A stretch of 8,773 nt of DNA from Cryomorphaceae bacterium (GCA_003445735.1 DMCR01000187.1:1-8773), one strand, 5' to 3'. Shown: positions 1-6,772, counted from the first letter of the stretch. The notes: generated by a model from the letters alone, not told the origin. Numbers and translations are program-made.

Positions 1-635
1 CAGTAAGCGAATACGGCCCCAGTATAATCTGATCCTTCTCTACCCAAGGTGGTCGGGCGGCCCGCGGGATCACTACCAATAAAACCTTGCACAAAATACA
101 CCTTTGATTCTTGGACCGCTGCGGAGATGGACTTTTGAGTGGGGCCCCATTGTACGGTTGCGCGACGGAACTGATCGTCTGTTTTAATGAGGGTTCGGGT
201 ATCCAGCCAAAGGGCAGGTATGCGCGTATTTACGAAGGCTTGGACGATGCGGGTAGAGATGAGTTCACCGTGATGTACGATGTTGTCGTACTGTTCGCCG
301 TAGGAGCGGTCGGATGGTTGGACTAATTGGCCCAAATTCTCATACCATTGGCTCAAATCTACCTGCAAATCGGTCGGTATTTGTTCGAACAATTCTTTGA
401 TGATGCCCTGGTGAAAATCTTGGATGCTTTGAAGCGCCTTAGTAGCGCCAGGAAGGTCGCCCTGCGCCCAACAGCTAACGATACTTTCGAAAGCATTAGT
501 CATTTTACCCATCGCGCTGACCACCACCACCATGGGACGGTCCGGATAGCGCTCAATAATAGCCACTACGTTGCGCACACTTTGAGCATCTTTAACAGAT
601 GCACCTCCAAACTTGAATATGAGGGGTGTACTCAT
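1..635 (-). CDS. lysC: Aspartate kinase, N-terminal 211 residues (cut by window edge)
   Basis: Aspartate kinase phosphorylates L-aspartate with ATP, the first step towards lysine, threonine, methionine and diaminopimelate. The reading frame is open from the ATG at 635-633 to the window edge, giving 211 residues of an enzyme usually about 410-460 long. The N-terminus carries the amino-acid-kinase signature KFGGASV (residues 8-14, with the catalytic Lys8). A GELIST stretch near residue 125 matches the conserved Glu region. The visible end, residues 198-211 (GREGSDYT...), is the nucleotide-site segment usually written GRGGSDYT; the Gly-to-Glu change is, from memory, common in Bacteroidota. The C-terminal ACT (feedback) domains lie outside the window, so it cannot be told whether this is a monofunctional kinase or a fusion with homoserine dehydrogenase. 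The start overlaps the stop of the upstream acetyltransferase gene as ATGA, suggesting translational coupling. The family call is firm; the lysC rather than thrA label is less so. Confidence 0.93.
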   Translation of the reverse strand, partial: MSTPLIFKFGGASVKDAQSVRNVVAIIERYPDRPMVVVVSAMGKMTNAFESIVSCWAQGDLPGATKALQSIQDFHQGIIKELFEQIPTDLQVDLSQWYENLGQLVQPSDRSYGEQYDNIVHHGELISTRIVQAFVNTRIPALWLDTRTLIKTDDQFRRATVQWGPTQKSISAAVQESKVYFVQGFIGSDPAGRPTTLGREGSDYTGAVFAY

Positions 636-1102
636 AGGTATCGTTCTAAATCTTTGCGGGTTAAGGTGCCTAGGTGCCATTCGGGATCTAGGTTTGCTTC
701 GTGTTTTTTATAAAAGTTCAAGGCGGGCTCGTTCCATTCCAATACGCTCCACTCCATACGGCCTACGCCACGTTTAGCGGCTACTTTAGCAACTCGCTTG
801 AACAGCTCATCGCCAATGTTTCGGCCACGCATTTCTGGTTTGATGTATAAATCCTCGAGATGGAGGGTCGGACCTTTCCAAGTGCTGTAACGCGGGTAGA
901 AGAGTGCCATACCTACGAGACTACTGGTCTCAGAATCTTCTGCCACAAAGCATTCGAACTTTCCATCGATAAAACCATGTTGAATGAGATCTTCTGGTGT
1001 AATGGTGACAGCATCTGGCTCACGTTCATATACGGAAAGTTCTACGATGAGTCCATGGACTTGGTTCATATCTTGAGCGGTAGCTGTGCGGTATATAATC
1101 AT
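632..1102 (-). CDS. GNAT N-acetyltransferase, SSAT/thialysine type
   Basis: A 156-residue cytoplasmic acetyl-CoA-dependent acetyltransferase. The acetyl-CoA pyrophosphate loop is seen as RGRNIG (residues 92-97) after the beta-4 strand LEDLYIKP. The C-terminal motif WNEPALNFYKK (about 123-133) contains the usual active-site Tyr131. The combination LEDLY...RG.NIG...EWNEPALNFY resembles the spermidine/spermine and thialysine acetyltransferase branch, which acts on small amines; the true substrate is unknown. The ATG at 1102-1100 is chosen because the family begins with an IxxR-type strand (MIIYRTAT) and it leaves a 16-nt gap after acs. An upstream in-frame ATG at 1138 would add 12 residues and overlap the end of acs. 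Neither start has a Shine-Dalgarno sequence. Its stop overlaps the lysC start by 4 nt. Placement between acs (makes acetyl-CoA) and aspartate kinase suggests either an amine/lysine-related substrate or control of Acs by lysine acetylation; both are inference. Confidence 0.88.
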   Translation of the reverse strand: MIIYRTATAQDMNQVHGLIVELSVYEREPDAVTITPEDLIQHGFIDGKFECFVAEDSETSSLVGMALFYPRYSTWKGPTLHLEDLYIKPEMRGRNIGDELFKRVAKVAAKRGVGRMEWSVLEWNEPALNFYKKHEANLDPEWHLGTLTRKDLERYL

Positions 1103-1118
1103 AAAGCGAAGGTAACAA

Positions 1119-3023
1119 TCAGGAATCAGGTTGAGCATCGGCTATGATCGTTTCGACAATACTTGGGTCAAGTAATGTCGAAGTGTCGCCAAGATTGCTC
1201 GTATCGCCTTCAGCGACTTTTCGAAGTATTCTCCGCATGATTTTTCCCGATCGTGTTTTTGGTAAGCCAGGTACAATCTGTATGACATCTGGTTTTGCAA
1301 TTGGACCAATTTCTTTCACAACCGTACTCAAGACTGCACTTATCACAGCTTGTTTGTTGTAATCGCCTTCTTCGAGGATCACATAAGCATAAATGCCTTG
1401 ACCTTTGATATCGTGCGGGTAACCCACTACAGCACTTTCGGTGACTACTGAAGAGGCATTGATGGCATTCTCAATTTCCGCAGTACCGAATCTATGTCCG
1501 CTGACGTTGATGACATCATCCACACGACCAATGATGCGGAACATACCGTCCTCACGACGTGCGCCGTCACCTGTGAAGTAATGGCCCTCGTAATTACTGA
1601 AATATACGTTTCTACAACGCTCATGATCGCCGTATGTAGTGCGCAACATCGCCGGCCAAGGGTGTTTTACGCACAAATATCCCTCTACGCCATCACCGGT
1701 GATTTCATTGCCGTCGCTGTCTAAAAGAACCGGTTGAATACCAGGGAGTGGACGACCTGCATAGGTCGGGCGTTGTGGGCTGTGTGCACCTAAACCAGAG
1801 ATCATGATACCTCCTGTCTCAGTTTGCCACCAGGTATCCACGATAGGACAATTTCCGTGTCCGACTTTCTGATAGTACCAGTGCCATGCCTCTGCATTGA
1901 TTGGCTCACCCACAGATCCGATGACCTTCAGAGCGCTCAAATCTGCATGCTCAACGAACTCGTCACCCATCGCCATGAGGGCGCGAATCGCCGTTGGGGC
2001 AGTGTAGAATTGGTTTACTTTATACTTATCACAAACATCCCAAAAACGACCCGCATCAGGGTAGGTAGGCACACCTTCGAACATAATTGTAGTGGCACCG
2101 TTCAATAATGGTCCGTAGATAATGTAGCTGTGGCCTGTAATCCAACCCACATCGGCAGTACACCAATACACGTCGCCGCGCTCGTATTGGAATACATTTT
2201 GGAAGCTGTAGGCTGCATAGACCATGTAGCCACCACAAGTGTGAACGACACCCTTAGGCTTGCCTGTTGATCCAGAAGTGTAGAGGATGAAGAGCATATC
2301 TTCAGCGTCCATAGGCTCTGGTGCACAATCTGCGCTAACTTCAGCCGCTGCCTTTGCATACCAGTGGTCACGGCCTTCTACCATTTCTACATCACGTCCA
2401 TCGCGTTTAACCACGATTACACTTTCAACAGAAGTACAGTTTTTCAAAGCTTCGTCTACGGTAGTTTTTACCGGCAATGCCTTGGCGCCACGGTACATAC
2501 CGTCCGAGGTCAATACGCACACACACTGGCTGTCGTTGATGCGATCGGCAAGTGCGTTTGACGAGAACCCAGCAAATACTACAGAGTGTACGGCACCAAT
2601 CCTGGCGCACGCCAACACCCCTATAGTTAACTCAGGTACCATAGGCATATATACCGCCACGCGGTCGCCTTTTTTTACACCATTGGCTTTAAGGACATTC
2701 GCGAAGCGGCAGACCTCTGAGTGTAATTCTTTGTAGGTCATACGCACCTCTTGCTCCTTTGGGTCATTCGGTTCCCAAATCAAAGCAACATCACCTCCTA
2801 TCTTTTCGAGATGACGGTCCAAACAGTTTTCAGTGATATTTAAAACACCGCCCTGGAACCACTTTACATCGGGAGTATTGAATTCCCATTCCAGTGTTTT
2901 ATTCCACGGCTTTTGCCAAGTGAATGCGGTTGCAATATTCTCCCAGAAGGCTTCGGGATTTTCTACTGAGGCTTTATAAGCTTCTTCGTATTTCTCGAAG
3001 CTATCTATGAAGTAGTGGTTCAT
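1119..3023 (-). CDS. acs: Acetyl-CoA synthetase (acetate--CoA ligase, AMP-forming)
   Basis: Complete 634-residue enzyme that activates acetate with ATP and CoA to acetyl-CoA, AMP and pyrophosphate in the cytoplasm. All adenylate-forming (ANL) signatures are present in order: the N-terminal ACAS region; the phosphate loop YTSGSTGKPKG (248-258); GWITGHSY (about 293-300) lining the acetate pocket; VGEPIN (371-376); DTWWQTETGG (386-395), whose second Trp restricts the pocket to acetate; the hinge region TGDGARREDG...GRVDD; VSGHRFGTAEIE; and the C-terminal PKTRSGK with catalytic Lys594, the residue acetylated by Pat/AcuA-type enzymes in other bacteria. Length and motifs match the roughly 650-residue bacterial Acs, so acetate rather than propionate is favoured. 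The ATG follows directly on the stop codon of the zinc-ribbon gene (TAAATG), so translation is probably coupled and transcription shared. The GNAT and lysC genes follow in the same direction. Internal plus-strand frames within it are shadows. Confidence 0.98.
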   Translation of the reverse strand: MNHYFIDSFEKYEEAYKASVENPEAFWENIATAFTWQKPWNKTLEWEFNTPDVKWFQGGVLNITENCLDRHLEKIGGDVALIWEPNDPKEQEVRMTYKELHSEVCRFANVLKANGVKKGDRVAVYMPMVPELTIGVLACARIGAVHSVVFAGFSSNALADRINDSQCVCVLTSDGMYRGAKALPVKTTVDEALKNCTSVESVIVVKRDGRDVEMVEGRDHWYAKAAAEVSADCAPEPMDAEDMLFILYTSGSTGKPKGVVHTCGGYMVYAAYSFQNVFQYERGDVYWCTADVGWITGHSYIIYGPLLNGATTIMFEGVPTYPDAGRFWDVCDKYKVNQFYTAPTAIRALMAMGDEFVEHADLSALKVIGSVGEPINAEAWHWYYQKVGHGNCPIVDTWWQTETGGIMISGLGAHSPQRPTYAGRPLPGIQPVLLDSDGNEITGDGVEGYLCVKHPWPAMLRTTYGDHERCRNVYFSNYEGHYFTGDGARREDGMFRIIGRVDDVINVSGHRFGTAEIENAINASSVVTESAVVGYPHDIKGQGIYAYVILEEGDYNKQAVISAVLSTVVKEIGPIAKPDVIQIVPGLPKTRSGKIMRRILRKVAEGDTSNLGDTSTLLDPSIVETIIADAQPDS

Positions 3024-3467
3024 TTAGAGTTTGGTATTCTTCTTACCGTAGCGTTTTTTCCAGGTCAATACCAAATACTTACTGTCCATGGGAGTTACCA
3101 ATAACCCCCCATCGTCAATGTTGCTTTCATCATCTAAAAGAGCAAGTACTTCCTTGTGTTTCAAGATTTGAACTTCAGGTTGGATATTGACTATGGTCTT
3201 TGGTCTTTTGATGTTGTAGGTTTTTACCCAGTTCATCACGCTCACGTGTGAAACGTTTAAAATTCGTTCTATCTCTCTGAAACTTATCCCTTCAAGGTAG
3301 AGTTGAAGCGCTTTAATTACATATTCTCCTTCAATACGTTTTCCGAGCTTTTGAACAGTGAAATAATAATTACAAGATTTGCATTTAAATCGCTGTCGCT
3401 CTTTAATTATTCCACTTTTTACAAAGTTTTTGGAATCGCATTTAGGACAATGCTTATTATCAGTCAT
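3024..3467 (-). CDS. Stand-alone zinc-ribbon/HTH protein, IS1 InsA-like
   Basis: A 147-residue protein with a treble of visible parts. A zinc ribbon has C7-x2-C10 and C29-x2-C32. A helix-turn-helix segment follows at about residues 60-83 (EGISFREIERILNVSHVSVMNW...). A C-terminal tail of about 60 residues, first acidic (LLDDESNIDD) and then basic (WKKRYGKK), resembles nothing I recognise. The first two parts resemble InsA, the DNA-binding partner of IS1 transposases. However, there is no DDE catalytic domain in any nearby frame, no InsB partner and no flanking inverted repeats, and the gene sits flush against acs (stop and start adjacent, TAAATG). That arrangement suggests a domesticated DNA-binding protein, possibly a regulator of the acs operon; this is inference. 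Alternatives are a solo remnant of an old insertion, or a protein of unrelated function. The start is the ATG at 3467-3465; the first Cys lies only six residues inside, so little room exists for a later start. Confidence 0.8.
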   Translation of the reverse strand: MTDNKHCPKCDSKNFVKSGIIKERQRFKCKSCNYYFTVQKLGKRIEGEYVIKALQLYLEGISFREIERILNVSHVSVMNWVKTYNIKRPKTIVNIQPEVQILKHKEVLALLDDESNIDDGGLLVTPMDSKYLVLTWKKRYGKKNTKL

Positions 3468-3494
3468 CGTTATGGCGGTTTGATGTACGTTACC

Positions 3495-3502
3495 TAAAAA
3501 TA
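3495..3502 (-). promoter_or_regulatory. Candidate -7 element for the zinc-ribbon/acs operon
   Basis: Read on the minus strand this is TATTTTTA, seven of eight positions compatible with the Bacteroidota -7 consensus TAnnTTTG (last base differs). It would place transcription start some 20-26 nt ahead of the zinc-ribbon start codon. No TTG-type -33 box stands at the right distance, and the site is simply part of the T-rich tail of the preceding terminator. It is listed only because little other room exists for a promoter downstream of that terminator. Confidence 0.2.
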
Positions 3503-3537
3503 AAAAAAATCGCCGTTAAAATGAATAACGGCGATTT
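3502..3537 (-). terminator. Rho-independent terminator downstream of marR
   Basis: A perfect 12-bp stem (arms 3507-3518 and 3526-3537, AAATCGCCGTTA and its complement) closes a 7-nt loop. On the minus strand it is followed by an uninterrupted run of eight T (partly within the stem), then A and five more T. This is a canonical intrinsic terminator for leftward transcription, lying 64 nt past the marR stop codon. On the plus strand only TTTGTT follows the stem, so it would act poorly in that direction, and no plus-strand gene ends here. It separates marR from the zinc-ribbon/acs block. Confidence 0.9.
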
Positions 3538-3600
3538 GTTCACTCTGCAATAGGCTCTTGGGGAAGCCTGAGTATTTAAGCTAAGAGGCACCAAAATGAA

Positions 3601-4047
3601 CTAGGAGATTTGAATTGGTGATCTCAACAGTTCAATATTTTGTTCAATAACATCCATCGCGTGAAAGAAGGATCGGGATTGTGTATCGCCCAGGGAATTC
3701 GTAATAGCGGCGTTGAACTTAAATACAGCATCACGACTCGCATCGCGTTTTTCGAGACCTAGCGGGGTAAGCTTCAGCAATACACTGCGTTTATCTTCGG
3801 GATGAGCTTCTTTAAAAATGAGTCCAGCACTTTCCATGCTTTTGAGTAAGCGGCTCAACGAGGTACTTTCCATGCCCATTTTCGGTCCAAGTGCCGTGGA
3901 AGGGGTGCCGTCTTTCACATCGATATTCAGTAAGGCAAAGCCGACAGATACGGTAATGCCACTGGCACTAACGAGTTCGTTGTACATCTTGGACATGGCG
4001 ATCCAACATCTGCGAATGCGAAAATCAAAGGTTTCTTCCGGCCTCAT
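3601..4047 (-). CDS. MarR-family transcriptional regulator
   Basis: A 148-residue winged-helix repressor-type protein, the usual MarR length. The recognition-helix region is at about residues 58-77 (MGMESTSLSRLLKSMESAGLI). The wing carries the family D-x-R signature in EDKRSVLLKLTPLG (84-97). N- and C-terminal helices (residues 10-27 and 105-140) would form the dimer. The N-terminal wording (MRPEETFDFRIRR...KMYNE...) resembles, from memory, flavobacterial MarR proteins encoded beside fatty-acid beta-oxidation genes. A role in fatty-acid or acetyl-CoA metabolism is therefore plausible and fits the nearby acs, but no fad gene is in view. The gene has its own likely promoter and a perfect palindrome immediately upstream, so autoregulation is likely. 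A strong terminator follows. The gap to the upstream lipoprotein gene is 59 nt. Confidence 0.93.
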   Translation of the reverse strand: MRPEETFDFRIRRCWIAMSKMYNELVSASGITVSVGFALLNIDVKDGTPSTALGPKMGMESTSLSRLLKSMESAGLIFKEAHPEDKRSVLLKLTPLGLEKRDASRDAVFKFNAAITNSLGDTQSRSFFHAMDVIEQNIELLRSPIQIS

Positions 4048-4066
4048 GAAAATGACTTACGAGGCT

Positions 4067-4074
4067 CTAAGATA
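4067..4074 (-). promoter_or_regulatory. Candidate -7 promoter element of marR
   Basis: On the minus strand the site reads TATCTTAG, matching the Bacteroidota TAnnTTTG consensus at all but one informative position. It lies 19 nt before the marR start codon, and the palindrome at 4082-4101 occupies the -15 to -35 stretch, where a bound repressor would block RNA polymerase. A TTTA sits on the far side of the palindrome at a spacing slightly longer than usual for a -33 box. Confidence 0.4.
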
Positions 4075-4081
4075 GAAAATA

Positions 4082-4101
4082 TTACTATGCATGCATAGTA
4101 A
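4082..4101. promoter_or_regulatory. Perfect 20-bp palindrome, probable MarR operator
   Basis: The sequence TTACTATGCATGCATAGTAA is identical to its own reverse complement over 20 bases, with no spacer. It lies between the LPP20 gene stop (5 nt away) and marR, over the presumed marR promoter. Size, symmetry and position are typical of a MarR dimer operator, so autoregulation is the simplest reading. No second copy is visible in the window. It is followed by TATTTTCT on the minus strand, so a weak termination role for the lipoprotein operon cannot be excluded, but the stem is AT-rich without a loop and fits a terminator badly. Confidence 0.75.
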
Positions 4102-4106
4102 ATGTG

Positions 4107-5360
4107 TTAGTAGTCCAAACTTCTTTGGAGTTGTGGCAGGACGAAATAGTTGAAATCTTCTAAAAACGCGTTCTTAGCGCTTTGCATGGCACGTTCTTTA
4201 GAACTTGATATTGCGGTACCTTCAATGGTATTGGAGCTTTTCCAAAGTACATCCATATATTCCTCAATGGCTGTTAAAATAAAGGTTCCGTCAATAATTA
4301 CTTTGTGGGTGCCTCGGTTAGAGGTTTCTGTGAATAGATCAATTCTAGATTCCAATCCCAGTTTAGCACCTTCCTCCGTTTGTACCGCGAAAAATTGGGA
4401 TAAACTCTGGGTCAAATCCTCTCTTAATTCGTCCGGACAATCCAGTTGAAGACTGGGTTTTTGGAAATTAATCACCGCGCCTAGATTCCATTGGCTCTTG
4501 TTCTTAAGCCAGTTCTTTGTGGCGAGATGACTACTTTGAATATTATCCCAATCCCAATTGATAGAGAGTTGAACCACAGGGTCATGGCCCGTATGAAGGC
4601 ATTGTATTTGTTGTTCTTTTAAGATAAACTGACCGGAGCTTGATTGTATTGTCAAAGGAATTTGATTGCGTTCCACATACTGCCATTTCGCATTAAAGGT
4701 TGCCGGCAATCCTAGGTAGGCTAATTCCTCCGGTATAAGCAGGGCAACTGCCATGGATTGTTCTAAATTTCGCAGACCTTCCGTGGCGCTGGCGTTGAGT
4801 TTGGTCTTGAACTTGATATCTCCGAAAAGCTGATAATCATAGGCTTTATCTAAGGCATCTACTAGAGCGCTTAAGCGCACGGGTGCGGATAATTGCATGT
4901 CCTTAGCCTCCAGGAATTTCCCATTAATCCATTGCATAGCCTCGGCATCTTGCAACGCTTTCTTTTTTAAAAAGGCTTGAAGGTCCAAACGGTATAGGGT
5001 ATAAAAGCGAACCTCGTCCGCATAACTTTCGACGAGTTCGTAATCTTGTAGCCGCAGTGCAGAAGTTGAGGTGGTATTGGATTCAAAAGCACTATTGAAT
5101 CCCTCGGCATCTTCTTTTTGCAGGAGCTTGGTTTCGTCGTAAATCTCGCTTTGCACCTCCTGTGCTAAATCGGCCAAGGCATTGGAACGGGCTGCTTGTT
5201 GGAAGGTAGTATTTGGATTGATATAGCTGCTCCCCACTCCATAGACAAATGTACCTGAAGCATCAATAGGTTTTCCACTAATCCAGCTGGGTGGAGAGTT
5301 TTTTCTTGCACCACAACTGGCCAATATCAAAGCGCTCAAGAGCAAGAGGAGTTTTCTCAT
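4107..5360 (-). CDS. LPP20-family lipoprotein
   Basis: A 417-residue predicted lipoprotein. A short positive start and hydrophobic stretch end in the lipobox L-A-S-C with lipidated Cys16. After it comes PPSWI (23-27), then YGVGSS (40-45) and an alanine-rich helix (AARSNALADLAQEV, 56-69); this order is that of the LPP20 domain, found in Helicobacter Lpp20 and Vibrio FlgP-like envelope proteins. The remaining 250 or so residues (from about 150) are mixed helix and strand with no motif I recognise; a sequence around 245-340 is rich in beta-strand patterns. There is no acidic export signal after the Cys, so a periplasm-facing anchor is more likely than surface display. Its start overlaps the stop of the TPR/CsgG-like lipoprotein gene by 4 nt (ATGA), so the two proteins are probably made together and may form a complex. 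The precise function is unknown. Confidence 0.85.
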   Translation of the reverse strand: MRKLLLLLSALILASCGARKNSPPSWISGKPIDASGTFVYGVGSSYINPNTTFQQAARSNALADLAQEVQSEIYDETKLLQKEDAEGFNSAFESNTTSTSALRLQDYELVESYADEVRFYTLYRLDLQAFLKKKALQDAEAMQWINGKFLEAKDMQLSAPVRLSALVDALDKAYDYQLFGDIKFKTKLNASATEGLRNLEQSMAVALLIPEELAYLGLPATFNAKWQYVERNQIPLTIQSSSGQFILKEQQIQCLHTGHDPVVQLSINWDWDNIQSSHLATKNWLKNKSQWNLGAVINFQKPSLQLDCPDELREDLTQSLSQFFAVQTEEGAKLGLESRIDLFTETSNRGTHKVIIDGTFILTAIEEYMDVLWKSSNTIEGTAISSSKERAMQSAKNAFLEDFNYFVLPQLQRSLDY

Positions 5361-6724
5361 TCTTTGGTCAGTTTCTGTTGATTGACATGGGCAGCAGCCT
5401 TCTGAGCCAAGGCACTTATGGCATCCTTCCGCATTGAGGAGGTGCTTTGAATGCGTTTGTTGGCTTTGACTAATCTGTTCATGCTCCTACTATCATTTCT
5501 TCGATGGTCGCTGGGATGTTCATTGTTCTGGTAGCGCCAATTTCCTGAAAATAGATCACCCGTACCTGAAAATTCAACGTAATGAATCTCATCTTTGTCC
5601 TTGTGATGGAAACTTTCCGACCACAAGATTCTTGAGGTGGAACGTTCAACCATGGCTAATTGCATATCGTAGCTCGCCTCGTTTTGTTTTGTAAATTCTC
5701 TATAGGTCACCTTCTTATACATGGCTTTTTTAACCTCTTCGCCTTCGTTATTTTTAGTGGTCACGTAGTAGCGCTCCCATCCTCTGCGGGTATTCTTGTT
5801 CAGCTTGCCCTCATTCTCATCAACATGTGTGATAACTACCTTCAGGTAGGCATCTGCGGCCAAGAGCTCTTGGGTAATGGCGGCCTCGTTCGTTGTTCCG
5901 TTGATGATGGCTTCCTGCTCTTGTTGCAACATCTCAAAGTTGGTGCGGTCCAGTAATTCAAGAAACGGGTCGTTGTTTTTCTGAATCAAGGAAATGACCG
6001 CACTTTGCAAGGCGGTGGTCATAGTCGCTTCACTTCCGTCAATGTTGGGATCCGAGATGATGCCCAGACGATATTTTCCGCGTTCGATGGCCTGCTCTTC
6101 AAGTTTTCTGAGCACTTCCTGATTTGGATATTTCTTCAATATTGGTTGAAGCAGGTCGTGTACTTCTCGGAATTTGTTACCCTCAAATAAGTCCAAGGCC
6201 TGAACATAAATAGGTTCTACTTGGCTAAATTCCAGTAAGCTCTGCACCTCCTTGTAATCAGGATCGAGCGATTTGATTTCTTCTAGGTTGGTTTGGGCGC
6301 GATCGAATTCACGTGTGCGTATCCATTTTTCTGCGCGAGTATATTTTTGAGAGAGGAATCGGTCCAATTGGTCTGCATAATCCCTGTCATAGAACCCCTC
6401 GTACCGACTCGTATTCATATAAGGCTTCAGGTAATATCGCCATTTTTCAGCCTCCAGAAATTTGTAAATGGACAGACTGTCATTACCATCGGCGAAGCGA
6501 TAGCTGGTGTAGAGCTCCTCGAGAAGGGCGTTACCCTGTTGATCCATAGCCATGCGGTACTTCACCCGGCCCGGTTTACGATCAATGGCCTGCTTGTAGG
6601 CAGTGACGCTTTCCTTGAGCATGTGCGACTTGACATATTTATTTCCTGTCTTATAATAGTATTGCGCCCCGCGACAACCGCCGAGGAGAAGTGCTATAGC
6701 AAATAGTGGGACCAATTTTTTCAT
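5357..6724 (-). CDS. Lipoprotein with TPR-like helices and CsgG/LpoB-like domain
   Basis: A 455-residue predicted lipoprotein with lipobox L-G-G-C (Cys17) after a 16-residue signal peptide. Residues about 20-60 and 125-215 read as TPR-like helical hairpins (for example EFDRAQTNLEEIKSLDPDYKE, 139-159). From about 217 (KYRLGII) to 300 the pattern changes to that of the CsgG/LpoB/FlgT-middle fold: a strand, a helix with paired aliphatics, then FLELLDRTNFEMLQQEQ (254-270), which matches the family's 'VVDRxxLxxLLxEQ' line, and AADAYLKVVITHVD (289-302), which matches 'GADYxxxGxVT'. The last 70 residues are basic and Ser/Asn-rich. The combination suggests an envelope scaffold or an activator of a synthase or secretion pore; this is inference from fold-level resemblance. 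It is the first gene of a two-gene operon with the LPP20 lipoprotein and is divergent from yaaA. Confidence 0.8.
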   Translation of the reverse strand: MKKLVPLFAIALLLGGCRGAQYYYKTGNKYVKSHMLKESVTAYKQAIDRKPGRVKYRMAMDQQGNALLEELYTSYRFADGNDSLSIYKFLEAEKWRYYLKPYMNTSRYEGFYDRDYADQLDRFLSQKYTRAEKWIRTREFDRAQTNLEEIKSLDPDYKEVQSLLEFSQVEPIYVQALDLFEGNKFREVHDLLQPILKKYPNQEVLRKLEEQAIERGKYRLGIISDPNIDGSEATMTTALQSAVISLIQKNNDPFLELLDRTNFEMLQQEQEAIINGTTNEAAITQELLAADAYLKVVITHVDENEGKLNKNTRRGWERYYVTTKNNEGEEVKKAMYKKVTYREFTKQNEASYDMQLAMVERSTSRILWSESFHHKDKDEIHYVEFSGTGDLFSGNWRYQNNEHPSDHRRNDSRSMNRLVKANKRIQSTSSMRKDAISALAQKAAAHVNQQKLTKE

Positions 6725-6772
6725 ACAAATTCTTTACCAACTACATTAAAACAAAAGCCGTGCCTTAGGTCT

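Noticed and set aside
327..713. Plus-strand frame across the lysC/GNAT junction
   Set aside because: The minus strand encodes conserved aspartate kinase and GNAT motifs over the same bases.
1103..1138. Twelve-residue N-terminal extension of the GNAT (ATG at 1138)
   Set aside because: It would overlap the acs coding end, and GNAT proteins of this type start close to the IxxR strand; kept as an alternative only.
2287..2736. 149-codon open frame on the plus strand inside acs
   Set aside because: It lies wholly antisense to a fully conserved acs coding region, its protein is Ser/Thr-rich without domains, and it reflects codon bias of the opposite strand.
3024..3540. A complete IS1-like insertion sequence
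   Set aside because: No catalytic DDE frame, no terminal inverted repeats and no direct repeats at the edges; the gene joins acs without a gap.
3552..3569. Small hairpin AGGCT...AGCCT between marR and its terminator
   Set aside because: Only a 5-bp stem (plus one wobble) with no T-run; expected by chance.
6293..6706. 137-codon plus-strand frame opposite the TPR/CsgG-like lipoprotein
   Set aside because: Antisense shadow: the minus-strand frame has a signal peptide, lipobox and recognisable domain lines, while this one has nothing recognisable.
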